Assembly: GCA_027603945.1 (NCBI GenBank) | Contig: JADIIU010000008.1 | Span: 62,001-126,000, forward strand | Direction: 5' to 3' | Length of the DNA: 64,000 nt | Source of the DNA: Terramyces sp. JEL0728 | Taxonomy: Eukaryota; Chytridiomycota; Chytridiomycetes; Rhizophydiales; Terramycetaceae | Shown: piece after piece, positions 21,068-34,171 of the stretch | How the letters are laid out: every line of letters starts with the position of its first letter | Position numbering within the stretch: the stretch's first letter is position 1 | Notes under the pieces: generated by a model | What the model saw: the letters and a program-made list of their open reading frames with translations, nothing else | What the model was told of the DNA's origin: nothing | Database searches by the model: none | Position numbers and translations under genes: made by a program

Positions 21068-22431
21068 ATGATCTCTATAAAAAGTGAAAATACTGATTAC
21101 TTGATTTACATTGGATACAATCTTGCGGAAATCAAGCAGAAATATTCAATTCAAAACCAAAGCGAATATCTTTCCATCTTGAATGACAACAAGCAAATCG
21201 TATTTTATCAATTTGCAAACAAAATTTCTCGCAACTTGATTCTCCGTACTGATTTGATCAACGATAAGCTCAAGCAGTTGCCAAAAGACAAGAACATTCA
21301 AATCATGCTTGTGTTGGATACTTATCAAGAAATCAGGAACGCGCTCCCAATCGCCTACAATTTCCCTATTTATTCCAGAAAGACAAACCAGCCGGCAAGA
21401 TCAGTGTATCTGGATTTTGTTTGCAAAGAAAAAGTAGACTACCAAGAATTGAACGCTTTGTTGCAAGCTAAATTGAAGACCCAGCTGTTGGTAGATATGC
21501 CGCCGAATGAGCTTAATACGGACCGATTCGTCCAAGAAGCCAAAGATTTAGTGGCGAAATTAAACAATCAACATGTAGCCATCAAGGTCATCGAAGGTGA
21601 AGAGTTAAAGGAAAAGTTTGGTGGGATTTACAATGTAGGGAAGGCTGGAATCGAACCACCACGCTTGGTTGTATTGTCTTATCTCCCGCCAAGTGATAAA
21701 ACAATTTGCTTGGTCGGAAAAGGTATTGTCTATGACACTGGCGGTTTGTCAGTCAAGTCGACGCTTGGTATGTGTGGAATGAAGCACGATATGGGAGGGG
21801 CAGCAAGTGTATTGGCTAGCTTTGAATCGATTGTAACGCAAAGACTTTCGAAAAAGGTGTATGCTCTATTATGCTTGGCTGAAAATGCTGTATCTTCCAA
21901 CTCCTTGAGAAACGACGACATCATTACAATGTACTCTGGAAAGACTGTTGAAGTCAACAACACTGATGCTGAAGGAAGACTCGTCTTGTCAGATGGTATC
22001 GCGTACTCTACCAAACATCTGAAACCAGATTTGGTTATTGATATTGCAACTTTGACTGGTGCTCAGCTGGTTACCACAGGATTGAAGCACGCCGCCATTT
22101 TGACACCTTCCGAAAAAACTGAACAGTTTGTAATCAAATGTGGTAGAAACAGTGGTGACTTGGTGTACCCAATTCTCTATGCGCCTGAAATTTTAATAGA
22201 CAACTTCAAATCCAAAGTTGCTGATCTAAAGAACTCTGTAAAAGACCGTGCTAATGCGCAATGCAGTTGTGCTGGCCATTTTATCGAGCAGCACCTGGTC
22301 GACTATGCTGGTGAATGGTGTCATGTTGATATTGCAGGTAATTTTAATTAATTGTAGGGCCAGCTAGTCATGAAGACAGAGGTACTGGATATGGAGCTTC
22401 TTTATTGTACGAAATTGTCAAGCAATATTAA
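21068..22431 (+). CDS. M17 leucyl aminopeptidase, NPEPL1-like
   Basis: 447 residues; intron 22338-22357 (20 nt). A two-metal M17 aminopeptidase. Metal and active-site motifs are VGKGIVYDTGGLS (about 218), MKHDMGGAA and the signature NTDAEGRLVLSDG (about 298). The sequence around them (IVYDTGGLS, GMKHDMGGAASVL, LYAPEI, DLKNSVKDRANAQ) is nearer to animal NPEPL1 than to the usual LAP3/PepA type. The last exon completes GPASHEDRGTGYG. It is likely cytosolic, with no targeting signal. Confidence 0.93.
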
Positions 22432-22817
22432 TAAACTTTCAATCAGATGCTATAATTATCCCGTCGATGTTAAGGCTGTACCATTTAATGGTATGTAGAC
22501 TACAATGGACGGTAGTGGTAATTGTCCACCGAACCTATGTAATCCAAAAAATATTATAAATGCGGATTTACGCGTTTGGATCAAAAGGCAGTACAAATGG
22601 CACTTCTAATACTGGAATCCACGGCCTTGTATTTAAATTTACTTGCTACTGCTGTAAATCGCAACCCAGATGAAAAGCTAGGCGAATCTCTTGTCCATTT
22701 AATCTATATCCCAAGTTGATTCGGCACGAGCAATATCCGATTCCTCCTATCTTTTAGCGCTTTTCATTGTCCGATACAAACAATTGATTTTCCAACTCCA
22801 CGTTTTTTGCAGTAATT
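22432..22817. other. Intergenic, no gene seen
   Basis: 386 bp between the aminopeptidase and kinase genes. No coding region, tRNA or repeat is recognised. Confidence 0.6.
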
Positions 22818-24958
22818 ATGTCTGAAAGAGAAACTTGCCTGAATGACTTTAAAATAGGGAAACTGCTAGGGCAGGGAGCATTTTCCAAAGTCAAATTGGC
22901 TACCCATAACGTGACTGGTTTTAAAGTATCTTTGCCTAACCAAGGTAGCTGTCAAGATTATTGATAAATCGACTGCATTGGCACCAAAAACCAAAGGGAA
23001 AATCAACGAGGATCATAATTCAGAACAGGCAGGAAGTATTAGCTCCATTACCAGTTTGGAAGTACTTTAAATTAACAAAGAATGAAGTCAAACTGTTGCT
23101 TCGATTGGACCATCCAAATATTGTTAAAATTTACCAAGTTATTGATGGGCAAAAGGAATGCCATGTGATAATGTATTTGTTTTTCACATAGGCAATATGC
23201 TGTGGGCGGTGAAATGGTAGAGTACCTTGCAGACAAGGGGAGTCTATCTGATTCCGAATCTCAGAAATATTTCAGACAGCTGGTTTCTGGATTAGACCAT
23301 ATGCACTTGGCAAACGTTGTTCATCGAGATTTGAAATTGGAAAATCTTTTACTAGATGCCAATCGAAATTTATTGATTAGTGATTTTGGATTGGGACGCA
23401 CTTTTGACCCGGCAAAGCTTCATTTACTGGAGACGTATTGCGGTACCCCTAATTATGCAGCCGTGGAACTGATTTGTGGTTTTTAGATTTTTATTTAGGT
23501 ATACCTTATGTAGGTGTAAAGGCAGATATATGGTCAGCAGGGGTTGTTTTATACTTTTTTCAAACGGGACACCCACCTTTCACTGGATCTACTATTTCCA
23601 AGCTGTACGAACAAGTAAGAGCATTGGCGTACCCGATTCTGCCAAATTTCACGCCAGCATTTACTCATTTATTGCAGAGGATATTTGTCGAAGATCCAGC
23701 TGAACGTGTCTCGATGGAAGAGCTGAGGAGTGATGCGTGGGTAACGTCAGAAGGAAAACTGCCCCCGGTTCCTAGAATCCTTCCTAAACATTCTGGAACT
23801 GATGACTGGAATTTGTCAAAAAATATTTCTGGAATCAAGAACACTGAAGATTCCAACTTTATTGTTTACAATTTCCATTCACTGCCAAGTAACAGTTTAG
23901 CTGCAGATGTAGTCAAAATCAATCGAAAAAAATCGGTTTCTGTAGTAAGAAGAAAAACGATTTCGGTCAGAGGCCAGCAACCAAATATGGACGATATCCT
24001 TGCTGCTGGAAGACAATCATCTGCTCTGGAAATCCCATCAGAGGGCCCAGATTTGGAAGAATCTCTGAAACCATCACTAAAAGAAACGAAAAAACCATCT
24101 TTTACGGAAACAAGGAAAACAACATTCACAGAAACACTTGGTCCGTCAATTGAAATAGATGATGCTTTCCCAAATCATCTTCAAGCACCAGCGATTAATA
24201 TTGAATCCGAGAGTACCGACACTCCAACAGACCTTTCCAACCTAAAAAAGGAATCCAAAAATGACAGTTTGCTCAAGCCTGCTCAAAGAGTGCCATTAAG
24301 GAAGAGAGCCCAAACAATAGCACCATCCACGCCAGCACCAACAATCAAGATTGACCGTAATGAGCAGAATTTCACTATTAAAAGAAACAATTCAATGCTG
24401 GATAAAAAATCCAAAGAAACCCTTGCCTCCTCGTCCTCTACAAAGGGAAGTTTCTTGAACGTTGGAAGATCTTTGTCAGATGATCAACCTTCAACCTCCA
24501 ACTCTACAACACAAGCCAGACCCAGTTTTGTAGCACAAAGGATGTCTACCGTAAGCCCCGTTGCAAGCGATTCAAATAGCCCAGAAGAACCAAACATGGA
24601 TGAAATTACAAAATGGCACGAAATTCATAGACCGCCATCCAAAATCAGAACGATTAAATTCGGATTCAGGCCAAATACCACTTCGAGTATGGAGCCAGCA
24701 AATATGTTTCAAGATATCCACAAGGCACTCCTTACCATTTCGAACAGTGAAATTTTCTCTTTCAAACGAACTCCAGAATTTTACCAGTTTGTATGTGAAG
24801 CGCCGGAAGGCAACGATGTTGAGTTTGATGTAGAAATATGTAAAGTGTGGCTGCTGAGTTTGCATGCTGTAAGATTTAGGAGAATTAGAGGTGATGGGAT
24901 GAGATTCAAAAAAATTACTGATAGTGTTATAGATCTATTGGATTGGAAGAATCAGTAA
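22818..24958 (+). CDS. Ser/Thr kinase with KA1 domain (Kin1/MARK-like)
   Basis: 687 residues; introns 22926-22944, 23062-23080, 23173-23191 (19 nt) and 23479-23498 (20 nt). The kinase domain has the Gly loop GQGAFSKVKLA, the VAVK lysine, HRDLKLENLLLD and SDFGLGRTF, followed by YCGTPNYAAVELI. The usual APE triplet is AVE here, with the neighbouring residues intact. A polar insert of about 25 residues follows the VAVK strand. A long Ser/Thr-rich linker (about 290-580) leads to a C-terminal KA1-type domain ending VRFRRIRGDGMRFKKITDSV, typical of MARK/Par-1 and fungal Kin1 kinases, where KA1 binds acidic lipids and restrains the kinase. Family role: polarity and cortical growth; the exact orthologue is not settled. 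Confidence 0.85.
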
Positions 24959-24991
24959 ATATATCACAGTTTATTAAATAAATATAGTAAA

Positions 24992-27900
24992 TTAGACGTT
25001 CTTCTTTGCGTGTAGTCGCTGGCCCTCAAAGTATTTTTCAGATTGAATCCCTATTCGAACTGCCAACGGAATATCTGGGATTACCGCGTTCACCAATGTT
25101 GCAAACATCAAGACAGTGTTCTACATTAACCAGCTATTACCCCATAAACCAGGATGAAAAATAATCTCGCAAGGACATTTTCAACTGTAGATTCTATCAA
25201 GGAAGGGAACAGTATGTCAACTAGTTGACGTAAATAAAAATCGAACGTTGACGAAGCAAATGCAATCATTGTCGCATTGGTAAGAATTCCAAGGTACACA
25301 ATAATCTTAATTGCGGTCTCCCAACTTCCAATAGATTTTGCCTTTCGTGCAAATGGTCGCTGACTCATCACTAGTCTTTTCCAGACATCGATTTTGATCT
25401 CAAAGCAGTTAAATATGTATGCAATCAATGGCGCAAATGGGTTAAAAGGAGAAAACATGACTACAAAGCCAAACATAACCACTAAATAAATTTAGACTTA
25501 CCTTGGTTTGTGTAATCGGTGGTAAGAGTTGCATGGTTTGTTTTATCCAAACTTCCGTCTGAAATATATTCTGGAGTGTTTCTATTTAAAATGTGCTTTC
25601 TGTCACGTTGCCTCCAGTAATAGAAAAAAATCCTGAATTAATATTGATCTTACGGTCCTATAATTTCACCTGCCTGTATAGTAATCTGTCGAAAAATGAA
25701 AATAGAGAAGATGCTGTTAAACACAAGCGGCAGACACGCCGTAGCAGAAGCTGGATTTGTTACCGGGCCAGTACCAAGGGACAGTGTTTTGGTGTTTGAT
25801 TTCCCAATCCCGATAACTGTGCATGCATCTGGCCATTTGCCAAATGCCTGGTAATCTGGGTATATCAAGCTGATCATAGGTTTTACTATAGCCAGATACG
25901 ACAAACTGGCATAGTTCAATAATACACCCATAATCAACCCTTTCAAGACTAAATTATCTGGTATTAATATCAATTACTTTCATATTCGGTTCTGGTTTTG
26001 TGGTTTTCGTAATCATTCAGCTTTTCTGTGATCCATGCAAAAACTGGTTTTAATATGACAATCTGCATGACGGTAAATATGCTTCCTGCAATACCGGTAG
26101 AAAAATCAGATAATTTAATTTGCATTATAATCTTTGGAGGATTTGCTAGTTGTAGCTGCTCCCGAACAAAACCTTGCAGTGCAACCAAAGCTGCAATCAG
26201 ACCGCCCAGCATCACAAGAAAACCAATCATAATAGTAGTAGTGATGATCTTCTTGGTAATTCTTTCTCGAAAAGTGGTTTGGTATACTTTTTGTCCTGTG
26301 ATTGGTGAAATGCCAATAACGGATGGTTTCCATTCAGGTCGCACTCTTTCCGAATTTTCTTTCCCTACTCCGTAGGTATCCCATCTAAATGCAGTGAGAT
26401 TTTCTCTTCTTTTCCAGCACTTCAGCATCAAAATAGCCCTGGAATCAATTCCAATTACCAACAGTTCATTAAAATAGCAAAAAACGGCGTCAATTCGTTG
26501 TCAACCACTAGAAAGAGCCTTTCTTGAAAATTTGTTACTATGACTGTAGTCATTGCCCTGAATATACCAAAAACTGCCACGATCAACCCAAGAATAGACG
26601 CAACTGCCAACCAATTGTGGTAAAAGTACATCCATGAAAAGTAGAATCCATGCTGATCGCCAAAATAGCTATAATTAATCCACGGATACTTTCTGATATC
26701 TACTGATGGATTATACGATAGAAATTTTTTCCAGGTAAAACTTTCCTTCCACTTTTCGTATAAATCTGCCCTGGATTGGCCAGGCCTAAACAGCGGCTTG
26801 ATTGAACTAACAGTAGAAACATTTTCTTCAAGCTCCTGATATTCAAAGTACAATGGCCCATCGTGAACAGGATAAAATGACTCGAAAATATTAATTTCAA
26901 TTAGATCTTCAATAGAATATTCATCTTTTCTAAATATTTGCAAATTGATATTGCATCCCAAAATAATATTGTTCACCTATCGTTAATTTATAGTACCATT
27001 TCATTTCTGCCGGCAGAGCTGAAAAACAAAAGCTTTACATTTGGTTTCGGGCGATCTCCTCTATTGTAATTATCGATATTTTTTGCGAAAAATGGAACGG
27101 ATCTACTTTCCTTTACTGAATTCAACAGAGGTAATACGATTCCATCCAATTGGGCTTCAGTCAAATCCAAATCACTTTTATAATGATTTGGTGCCGACGG
27201 GAGTAACTGAGTTAACTTGTTCTGTGCTTCATTTGATTGTATAATCTGTTTGAGATAGTTGATTGATAAATTGACTCTCATTCCAGCCCTTTCTGCTTCA
27301 TGGCGCAATACTTCAAAAGGTGCTAAAATCTTCAAAAACCTCCTATCCTCGTCATCTTCTAGCTTTTCGAATTCAACAAATAGCCTTGTTTTCAAAATAT
27401 GTGTGATTGATTTTCCCCTGATTGCGTTTACTGTTTTATATTCTCGTTGCATATCCTTGTTTAATAGTTTGAATATATCTTCCAGCAACTGCTGCCGTTT
27501 GGTTTTTAGTTTGTACTTTATCATTGCATCCCATGGCGAATAATGATTTGAAAATATTACTTTTACCAGTGCATCCGAATGTTCGTAATCCACGAATTCT
27601 TCCAAAGCTTCCATAAAGGTGGAGCTAGGGTTTGCTGCTTTCCAGTAGCAGATAGAGTCAAACAGTCTAGCGTCTTTGATGTCATACAGGAAAAGAAATC
27701 TTCTATTATTCCGCCTGATGTGAATATTCTTGTCAAATTGGAATTCCATGATCTCTTTCAGCAAGTGGTCCTTGATTGATGTAATATGCAAACTGTGGGT
27801 ATCTATAGGATGCCATTCTTGAAAATATCTGGGATCCTGTGGTTTATCTATGGGAGAAAGGTATTGTTTGGTTTGAAAATGATCGCTTGGAAGATACTCG

Positions 27901-28277
27901 CTGCTAGAGTCATGGCTGAAATCAACTGTAAAATCGTCGTCCATCCTTACTTCCGAATTAGAATCCTGGTTTATCCCCACCACAGATACTCCTTGAGCGT
28001 CTGAAATCAAATCACTAGAATTCAAAGGGGATGCATTAGCAGTTGTATTCCAAGGCGAATCGTTTTCTGCAATATCCAAGTTGTTCAGCAATAAATGTGG
28101 CAATGATTGGGATTTATTCACAATTTTCTTGTCCTTTGTCATTTGGTAATCCAAGTCAAAGTCGACATCAGTCCAAATTGAAGGATCAAGAGGGATATTC
28201 ATTGCAATTTCCTTCTTTAATTTTTCGTCAGACACTTTCTTGTGCCTTTTCTTTTCCAAGTCCCAGAATGAAATCAT
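24992..28277 (-). CDS. Anoctamin (TMEM16) family membrane protein
   Basis: 1054 residues; introns 26977-26996, 26439-26458, 25958-25977, 25633-25653, 25482-25501 and 25121-25140 (20-21 nt). Anoctamins are multi-pass ion channels or Ca-activated lipid scramblases; yeast Ist2 tethers ER to plasma membrane. A long cytosolic N-terminus (about 430 residues) precedes the membrane part. Family motifs, several restored only by splicing: YPWINYSYFGDQHGFYFSW, NCWAILMLKCWKRREN, RPEWKPSVIGISPITG, TEYENNLVLKGLIMG, YASLSYLAIVKP and, at the end, VNAVIPDIPLAVR. Whether the calcium-site acidic residues are kept needs an alignment. Confidence 0.9.
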
Positions 28278-28498
28278 TTTTTTGACTTTAGTTCGAGGAT
28301 CATTGCTGTAATTAACTCAAAAATTACTCTTTATGCTCTATTTCCCTCATTTGGGGTACTTTTTTCGTTGCAAATTTTCGGGTTTCAACACAGTCGGGCT
28401 CTTTTGCAGCAACCCAAAAAGAGATGTGTGAGCACAAAAAGGCTGGATCACCAAATTTCAATTGATGGTGATTTTGGTCGTATGCCGGTGTTAATGGC

Positions 28499-29913
28499 AT
28501 GCCAATCAATGGGCTTGTTGATTGTTACTTTCGTGGAAATTTTCCAATGCAAATCAAGGATTTACCGCCAGAATGCATTATCGCCATTGCAAAGAGATTG
28601 TCAATAGTGGATCTTTGTTCATTCAGTATGGGTAATCAATATTGCAATCAGACTGCCAACGACAACACCCTTTGGTTCTCTCACTGCAAAAATATCCTTC
28701 AGCACCACGATGAATCTTTGAAATATCTCTGTCAAATCAAGACCGCGGTATTCCAGAAGACTCACTTCTACAAGTCATTTAAACAGTTATACATTGTCTT
28801 GCACAAGTACGGGAAATTCCTGGGTTTGTGGCATCCAGATTATTCATTCTTTATTGGCGGACTGATAAGGGTTAGATTGAATTACCACAATGAAAATCAA
28901 TTTGTATTGGTCGGGGAAAGAATTATTTGCCCTTATGCGGAGATGGAAGATATTCATTCTTTCTCACTGGATGACAGGATCAATATACACGTAGAACACG
29001 ATACCAACTACCAAACTAGCAAAATATTTGGGGTAATAATGCAAGATTATAAACTGAAAACTCTATGTTTGGAAGGAGCACACAAAGGCGCTCATAGTGC
29101 ATCAATTCAAATACCAATTATACCAGAAAATGATCTTCCAGCACTGCTTTCAGGAATCTCAATTACCGAAAGAATAAAATCACAATCGTTTCCTTTAGGA
29201 CCTCCAAATGCTATATCTGGTTTGTGGTCCTTCCCAGTCAATAGCATTGGTTCAGAACAAACATTGTTCGGATCAAGCTTTAATATAGACCAGAATACGG
29301 CACCATCAATATACATTATCGAGTGCGAAAAGAAATGCCACCACAAACGAATAAGAGGTGTAGGGTTTTCCAACGATGCCCACCAAATTTCAGAAGTCAC
29401 CGAATACATCCCAAAGCTGTCCAAAATCGCACTGCCGAATACAAACATCACTGTTGATAACGTGAAAATGCCAAAACCTGGAGTCTGGATGGGAGGTACT
29501 CTTATTTTAAATTAGCCTATGGCAGCCATGGCAACGAATTATTGTTTGTATCATATGCAGTAGAAAATGACATGAGAAAATTAATAGTGACAAAGATCAC
29601 TGGGGATGTTAATGTTCCACGAGGCGAAGTCTCATTTTCCGCAACTCTAAACAATAGCAAGTATACCCTAGGCAACACTTCTCATAACATCAACAATTCC
29701 AGTGAATTCAAGAATGGGATTGTATTTGATGGGGTAGGGACAGTTGCAATGGAGGGATATCAAAGTCCAACTAAAATTCCTTGTGATGGTATCCCCAATC
29801 TAAATATAGTAATAGTTGTAAGTGACACTCAATTCAGCGTGTATTGGTATGGATTGGAACAGAGTGGAGACGGCTGGGTATCTTCATTCACATACTTTAA
29901 AGATATCCACTAG
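28499..29913 (+). CDS. F-box protein related to FBXO31
   Basis: 464 residues; intron 29496-29515 (20 nt). An F-box lies at about 20-60 (IKDLPPECIIAIAKRL). The substrate-binding part follows animal FBXO31: LGLWHPDYSFFIGGLIRV, GAHKGAHSASIQI, PKPGVWMGAYGSHGNELL across the intron, IVTKITGDVNVPRGEVSFSA and GTVAMEGYQSPTKIP. In animals FBXO31 is an SCF receptor that degrades cyclin D and proteins with C-terminal amides; whether this one binds the same ligands is inference. The start may be the ATG at 28499 or at 28550, as both precede the F-box. Confidence 0.82.
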
Positions 29914-29959
29914 CATAATCAGAATTAATATTACTTTTTTATTTACATTATTAGCGTAT

Positions 29960-32900
29960 TTAATACGGAGGCAGCCTTTTAATATTTACCCATTCTCCCG
30001 TATTACCTACTGCTGCCTTCAAGTAAAACTTTTTGATTTCTTCCATAGCAGTTTCTTCAAGTTGAATTCTTGCCAGCGGTTTTGTCTTTTCTCGAAGAGC
30101 ATTTATCTTGTCTAATTCTTGCTGGAGTTGTATTTCTTTTAAAGAGGAGACTGACTCTTTCTTTTTCAAATCTTGTCCTTGGATTTCCAATAGACTTGGG
30201 ACAGAACTTTGAATGGCGCTCCAGACTGGCGAAGAGCATTTGGGCTCTTCATTGAATATACCGCCTTTTGCTTTAAGTTTCTTTCTTTCTTTTTGGCTTA
30301 GCTTGGGTTGTAATATGGCTGGGGAAGCAATCGCAGGAACCGCAACCAGCAGGCTGTCAACAGCGAATGGAGAGGAGGTTTTACCATAAGTAGCGCCTTT
30401 GGGGGCATTAGATACTACTGGACTGATGCTAACCATATCCTTCCAAGAATTTTTCTTTTCAGTAGTTTGTTTAACAGGTGTAATAGTTGGAACTGGTTTC
30501 CACGGAGATGCCACTGGAGACATCATCTTTGGCTCGATTTCCAGGCTATTACTTTGAGATTTTGTTAAGCTTAGGCGTTTCCTTTCTTTTTGACTAAGTT
30601 TCTTTTCAAATTTAATCGATATCGGACTTTGTTCCAGCAATGTAAAATCAATTTCCTGTGTTTAGAAATGCAATTACTCCATTCGCGTCAGACAGACGTC
30701 TACCCATGTTCAATCCCTCGTACGATTTACTTTGCTCGCCATGGCTGGGTGTTCTAATTGGGCTATGCGGTCTATTGCTTTTACTCGAGTTAGTAAATCA
30801 AAACCTTTTGAGTGTTTTCCACTCCTGTTGCTCCAATTCCTCATCCAGGTAAAACGTATCAGTGATTTCTGGATATTTTGGTTCAGCCTTCAGGGCAGGC
30901 GATGCTTTAACAGAACTAGACTTTTTGGTTAAAGTATTTTCGCTAAAAGAATTCTTCATTGGACTGCCACTGACAATTTTTTTACTAATTAATACAGTAT
31001 ATACCTTTTGGGAGTTTGCCATTCACCAACTTGGGAACCAGTGTTTGCACTAAGATATGATTTCCCTAAATCAAATGATTTCGAAAGTGAGCCATACGAT
31101 GTTGATATTGGCAAGTTAAGCGGCGTCAGTAAAGGAGAGATCGTGCTCGAAGAAATCGCAGGAGAGTTTTCAAGAGAAATGGATTTTAAAGAAGTACATA
31201 TAGCTGTTACAGCTGGAATTTTGCACTTCAGTTCTCGATTCTCTGCCGTCTTGCATTCCAAGGCCAATTTAGCATAAAATCCTTCTGGTCCAAGCATAGA
31301 TGGCAATTTTGCAAGCTGTAGCTGCTTGAGCTTCTTTTCAATTTCTTTAATGACAAATAAATCACAATTCTTGAACAGGCGCAGTCTGAAAAAGGTTTCA
31401 ATGTTTCTTACAACTATAATTAATAATTATTCACCGAAATCAAGACAAACTTCCTTTAAATTTCGTGCACAGTGTATATCGCTGATTTCCAAATTATGTA
31501 GGACATTATTTACAGTTAAAAACCGAGCCAATATCGCTGAGGAGATAGATACAATATCTGGCAGCAGTAGTTCGTTCGCCACAACCAAAATCTTTTCTAC
31601 AAAGTATAGCCAATCCCCAATATCAGACGGTTTTGGCTTCTCTTCACTAACAGGAAGCACGCCTTTAGTCATCCAAGAATAAATTTCAAGAAAAACAGGC
31701 AATTCTATATGCTGCAAGTCGACAGTTGGATATCCTTCTGAATCAATTTTTAGGTTCCAAGAGGATTTGTAACCCAAAACCATCCTGAAATATTCACATC
31801 TAGTCGACAAAAACAAAGAATGACAGTAAAAGACATTAGATTTTAACCGTATTGAAACGTTTGCCTGATCTATCACTGGAAAACAGGGGTTCGAATTGGA
31901 ATTGATTGACGACCTAAAGAATTCAGTTTCATCGATTTCAAATAATGCTTGAAGTCTTCTAATTTCTCCTTGCAATTGTGATAAACGTTCGTCTTTGTGA
32001 TAAGTGTATAAATTTCCTTCCGCCTGCCAAAATACAGTCATCGATCCGGTATAAAGATATTCCAAAAGTACGTTGATTGCCATGGTACTGTAGTCGTCTA
32101 AAAAAAGGTTGGGAATGCGGTTATTGAAGCAAAAAATAATATTCTCTGGTAAATGAACTGCAGATGTGGATGCATCAGATAAAATTCTGGAAAAGAATTT
32201 GCTGCGCGATCGAAGAATGATTTGATGGGCTTTGGTTTGTTCTTTAGTTTTGGAGTAAAAGTAAAAATCAAAGTCGGTCCTTTCCGCATCGAGCCCAGCA
32301 ATCAAATCTCTTTTCAAACTGGTATCCTCTACAACCTTTTGCGGACATCTAAAGTCCGAACGCAGGGCAAATACCGAGCCTCCGATACTCGCAGAAACAT
32401 ATATTACATGCTCCAGATTGGCGATCCTTTTGAATTTGTAGTTGATCTTATTTTCCTGATACTTTGCAATTTTATCCACTATTTCACCAATATACACATG
32501 GCCACTTTCTGTTGTCACAACCAGCGATGAATTCACGCTAATAGCGCACGCTTTAAAGTTCATATTCTTTTTGCCCACTGCCACGACTTTTTTGGGATAA
32601 ATTTGATTCTTGGAGATGTTTGCTTTCGCTTGCGGATCCCAAATATACAATTCTCCATTAGAAAGACAAGAAACAAAGTGGTTTCCATTAGCAGACAGGT
32701 TGACTGGTATGGCTTTTAAAGTTCTATCAAACCTAGAGAAAAAACTGGGTTCTGGAATAGGAAAGGTAACTTTTAAATATTCCCCGTTTACAATAACGTA
32801 AACGGCATTGGTCTTTAAAAGAAAAGCCGTTGCGTTATCTGTACAAGATGCTTGGAGTATCGGCTGAATAGGAAAAGACGTGATTTTTCTAGGATGTATT

Positions 32901-33971
32901 TGAATTGGCTGAGAATGGCCAATCTGCCCATTGTTGGTGCCCCAAGTGTAAATAGAATCGCCCTCAGTAACTACTACGGAATGATACTTTGACGCAGCTG
33001 CTAGCTTTGCATTAAATTTCTTCATAGGCAGTTCGGCTGGAACTAGTTGATTTTCTGAGGAATTAGATACACCCAGTTGAGAATACTTGTTATTTCCCCA
33101 AACCCATACAGATCCGTTGCTGGTGATTGCAAGAGTGTGATCAGGACCGACCGCAACGTGGTTCACTGTACCAGCGATTCCTTGAACTATCTTTGGCGTG
33201 AAAACAGTTTCTTCCGAGCCATGTCCTAGCCTTCCACCAGTCCCAAAACTAGATTAGTAATAAATACCCATGAGTGTACAAATGCTGTTTTGTAAGGATT
33301 GCAACATGATATTTCGATACTTGTATCTGTTTAATTTCCAGATCATAATCTAGAATGGATTCTAAATGCTCGCTGTTGGATTTATCTTTGAATAAATTCA
33401 ACTTTTCTGGATATGTCCTGGTATCAAAGTCTCCGTGCCCCAATAAATAATTATTATTTGATCCCCAGCTCCATAGTGTCATTGAAGAAGACGGGTTTTG
33501 CACCTTTTCCAATAGGCTATGCAGATCTTCCGATATTGCGTGGTCCAATTTGGGTAACTTGAGAGTTGCCTGGGTTAACTTTCAGATACATTGAGGAGAT
33601 CAATAAAATTCAATCCTTCATTATCTCTAATTTCAAAATCCAGATTTGGTTGATCCAGCAACATCAAGGCCATTTTCAAATTCCCATCGATTAAACACTG
33701 GATTAATGAAAAATACTTTGTGCAGCGGTGTGTATCCACTTTCCGAATCTTGCTGGTTGATATTTGCTCCCCTTTCCAGTAGCATTTCTACGAGTCTAAA
33801 GTTATTGCTGGAGACTGCAGACAGTAGTAGAGTGTTTCCTGCCTCGTCCCGGGAGCTTAAAAATAATGAGAGCTCCTTTTTCTTTTTGAATTTCCCTAGA
33901 AATTGTTCTATTAGATCCTGAAATTAATAATAAAATACTGGCTGTGCATTTTTAACCTGATTCCAATTCAT
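29960..33971 (-). CDS. ANK-RCC1-BTB protein, IBTK-like
   Basis: 1282 residues in nine exons; introns 33918-33938, 33698-33716, 33570-33589, 33249-33267, 31414-31434, 30985-31004, 30784-30804 and 30656-30677 (19-22 nt). Order of domains: two ankyrin-type repeats (GNTLLLSAVSSNNFRLVEML, GYTPLHK), RCC1 repeats (WSWGSNNNYLLGHGD, VWVWGNNKYSQLGVS, IYTWGTNNGQIGHS), then two BTB/POZ domains (RSKFFSRILSD, LLEYLYTG; SNVFYCHSLFLSTRCEYFRM). The disordered tail holds two KLSQKERKxL motifs and short SPW/SPVW motifs, as in animal IBTK. IBTK and fission yeast Btb proteins act as Cullin-3 adaptors, so this is probably a ubiquitin-ligase substrate receptor. Length is close to human IBTK (1353). Confidence 0.88.
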
Positions 33972-34171
33972 AAATTTGAAAAAGTTTGGTGCACGTTTTC
34001 AACCAAGGGACAGGGTGAGTCATGACAGTATAATGGAATTTTCCATGGAATTAGAGATTAGCAGGCTGCTTGTCGACGTTTCTGATTTCGCAGCGTATCG
34101 AATTTCCCAACCAATTCCTGGGCAATGCTTCCTGCGATACAAGAGCATTAATAAGCTTTATTAAATGGCTG

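Noticed and set aside
29107..29451. Minus-strand open frame of about 114 codons
   Set aside because: It is antisense to the FBXO31-like coding region, which has strong family motifs on the plus strand.
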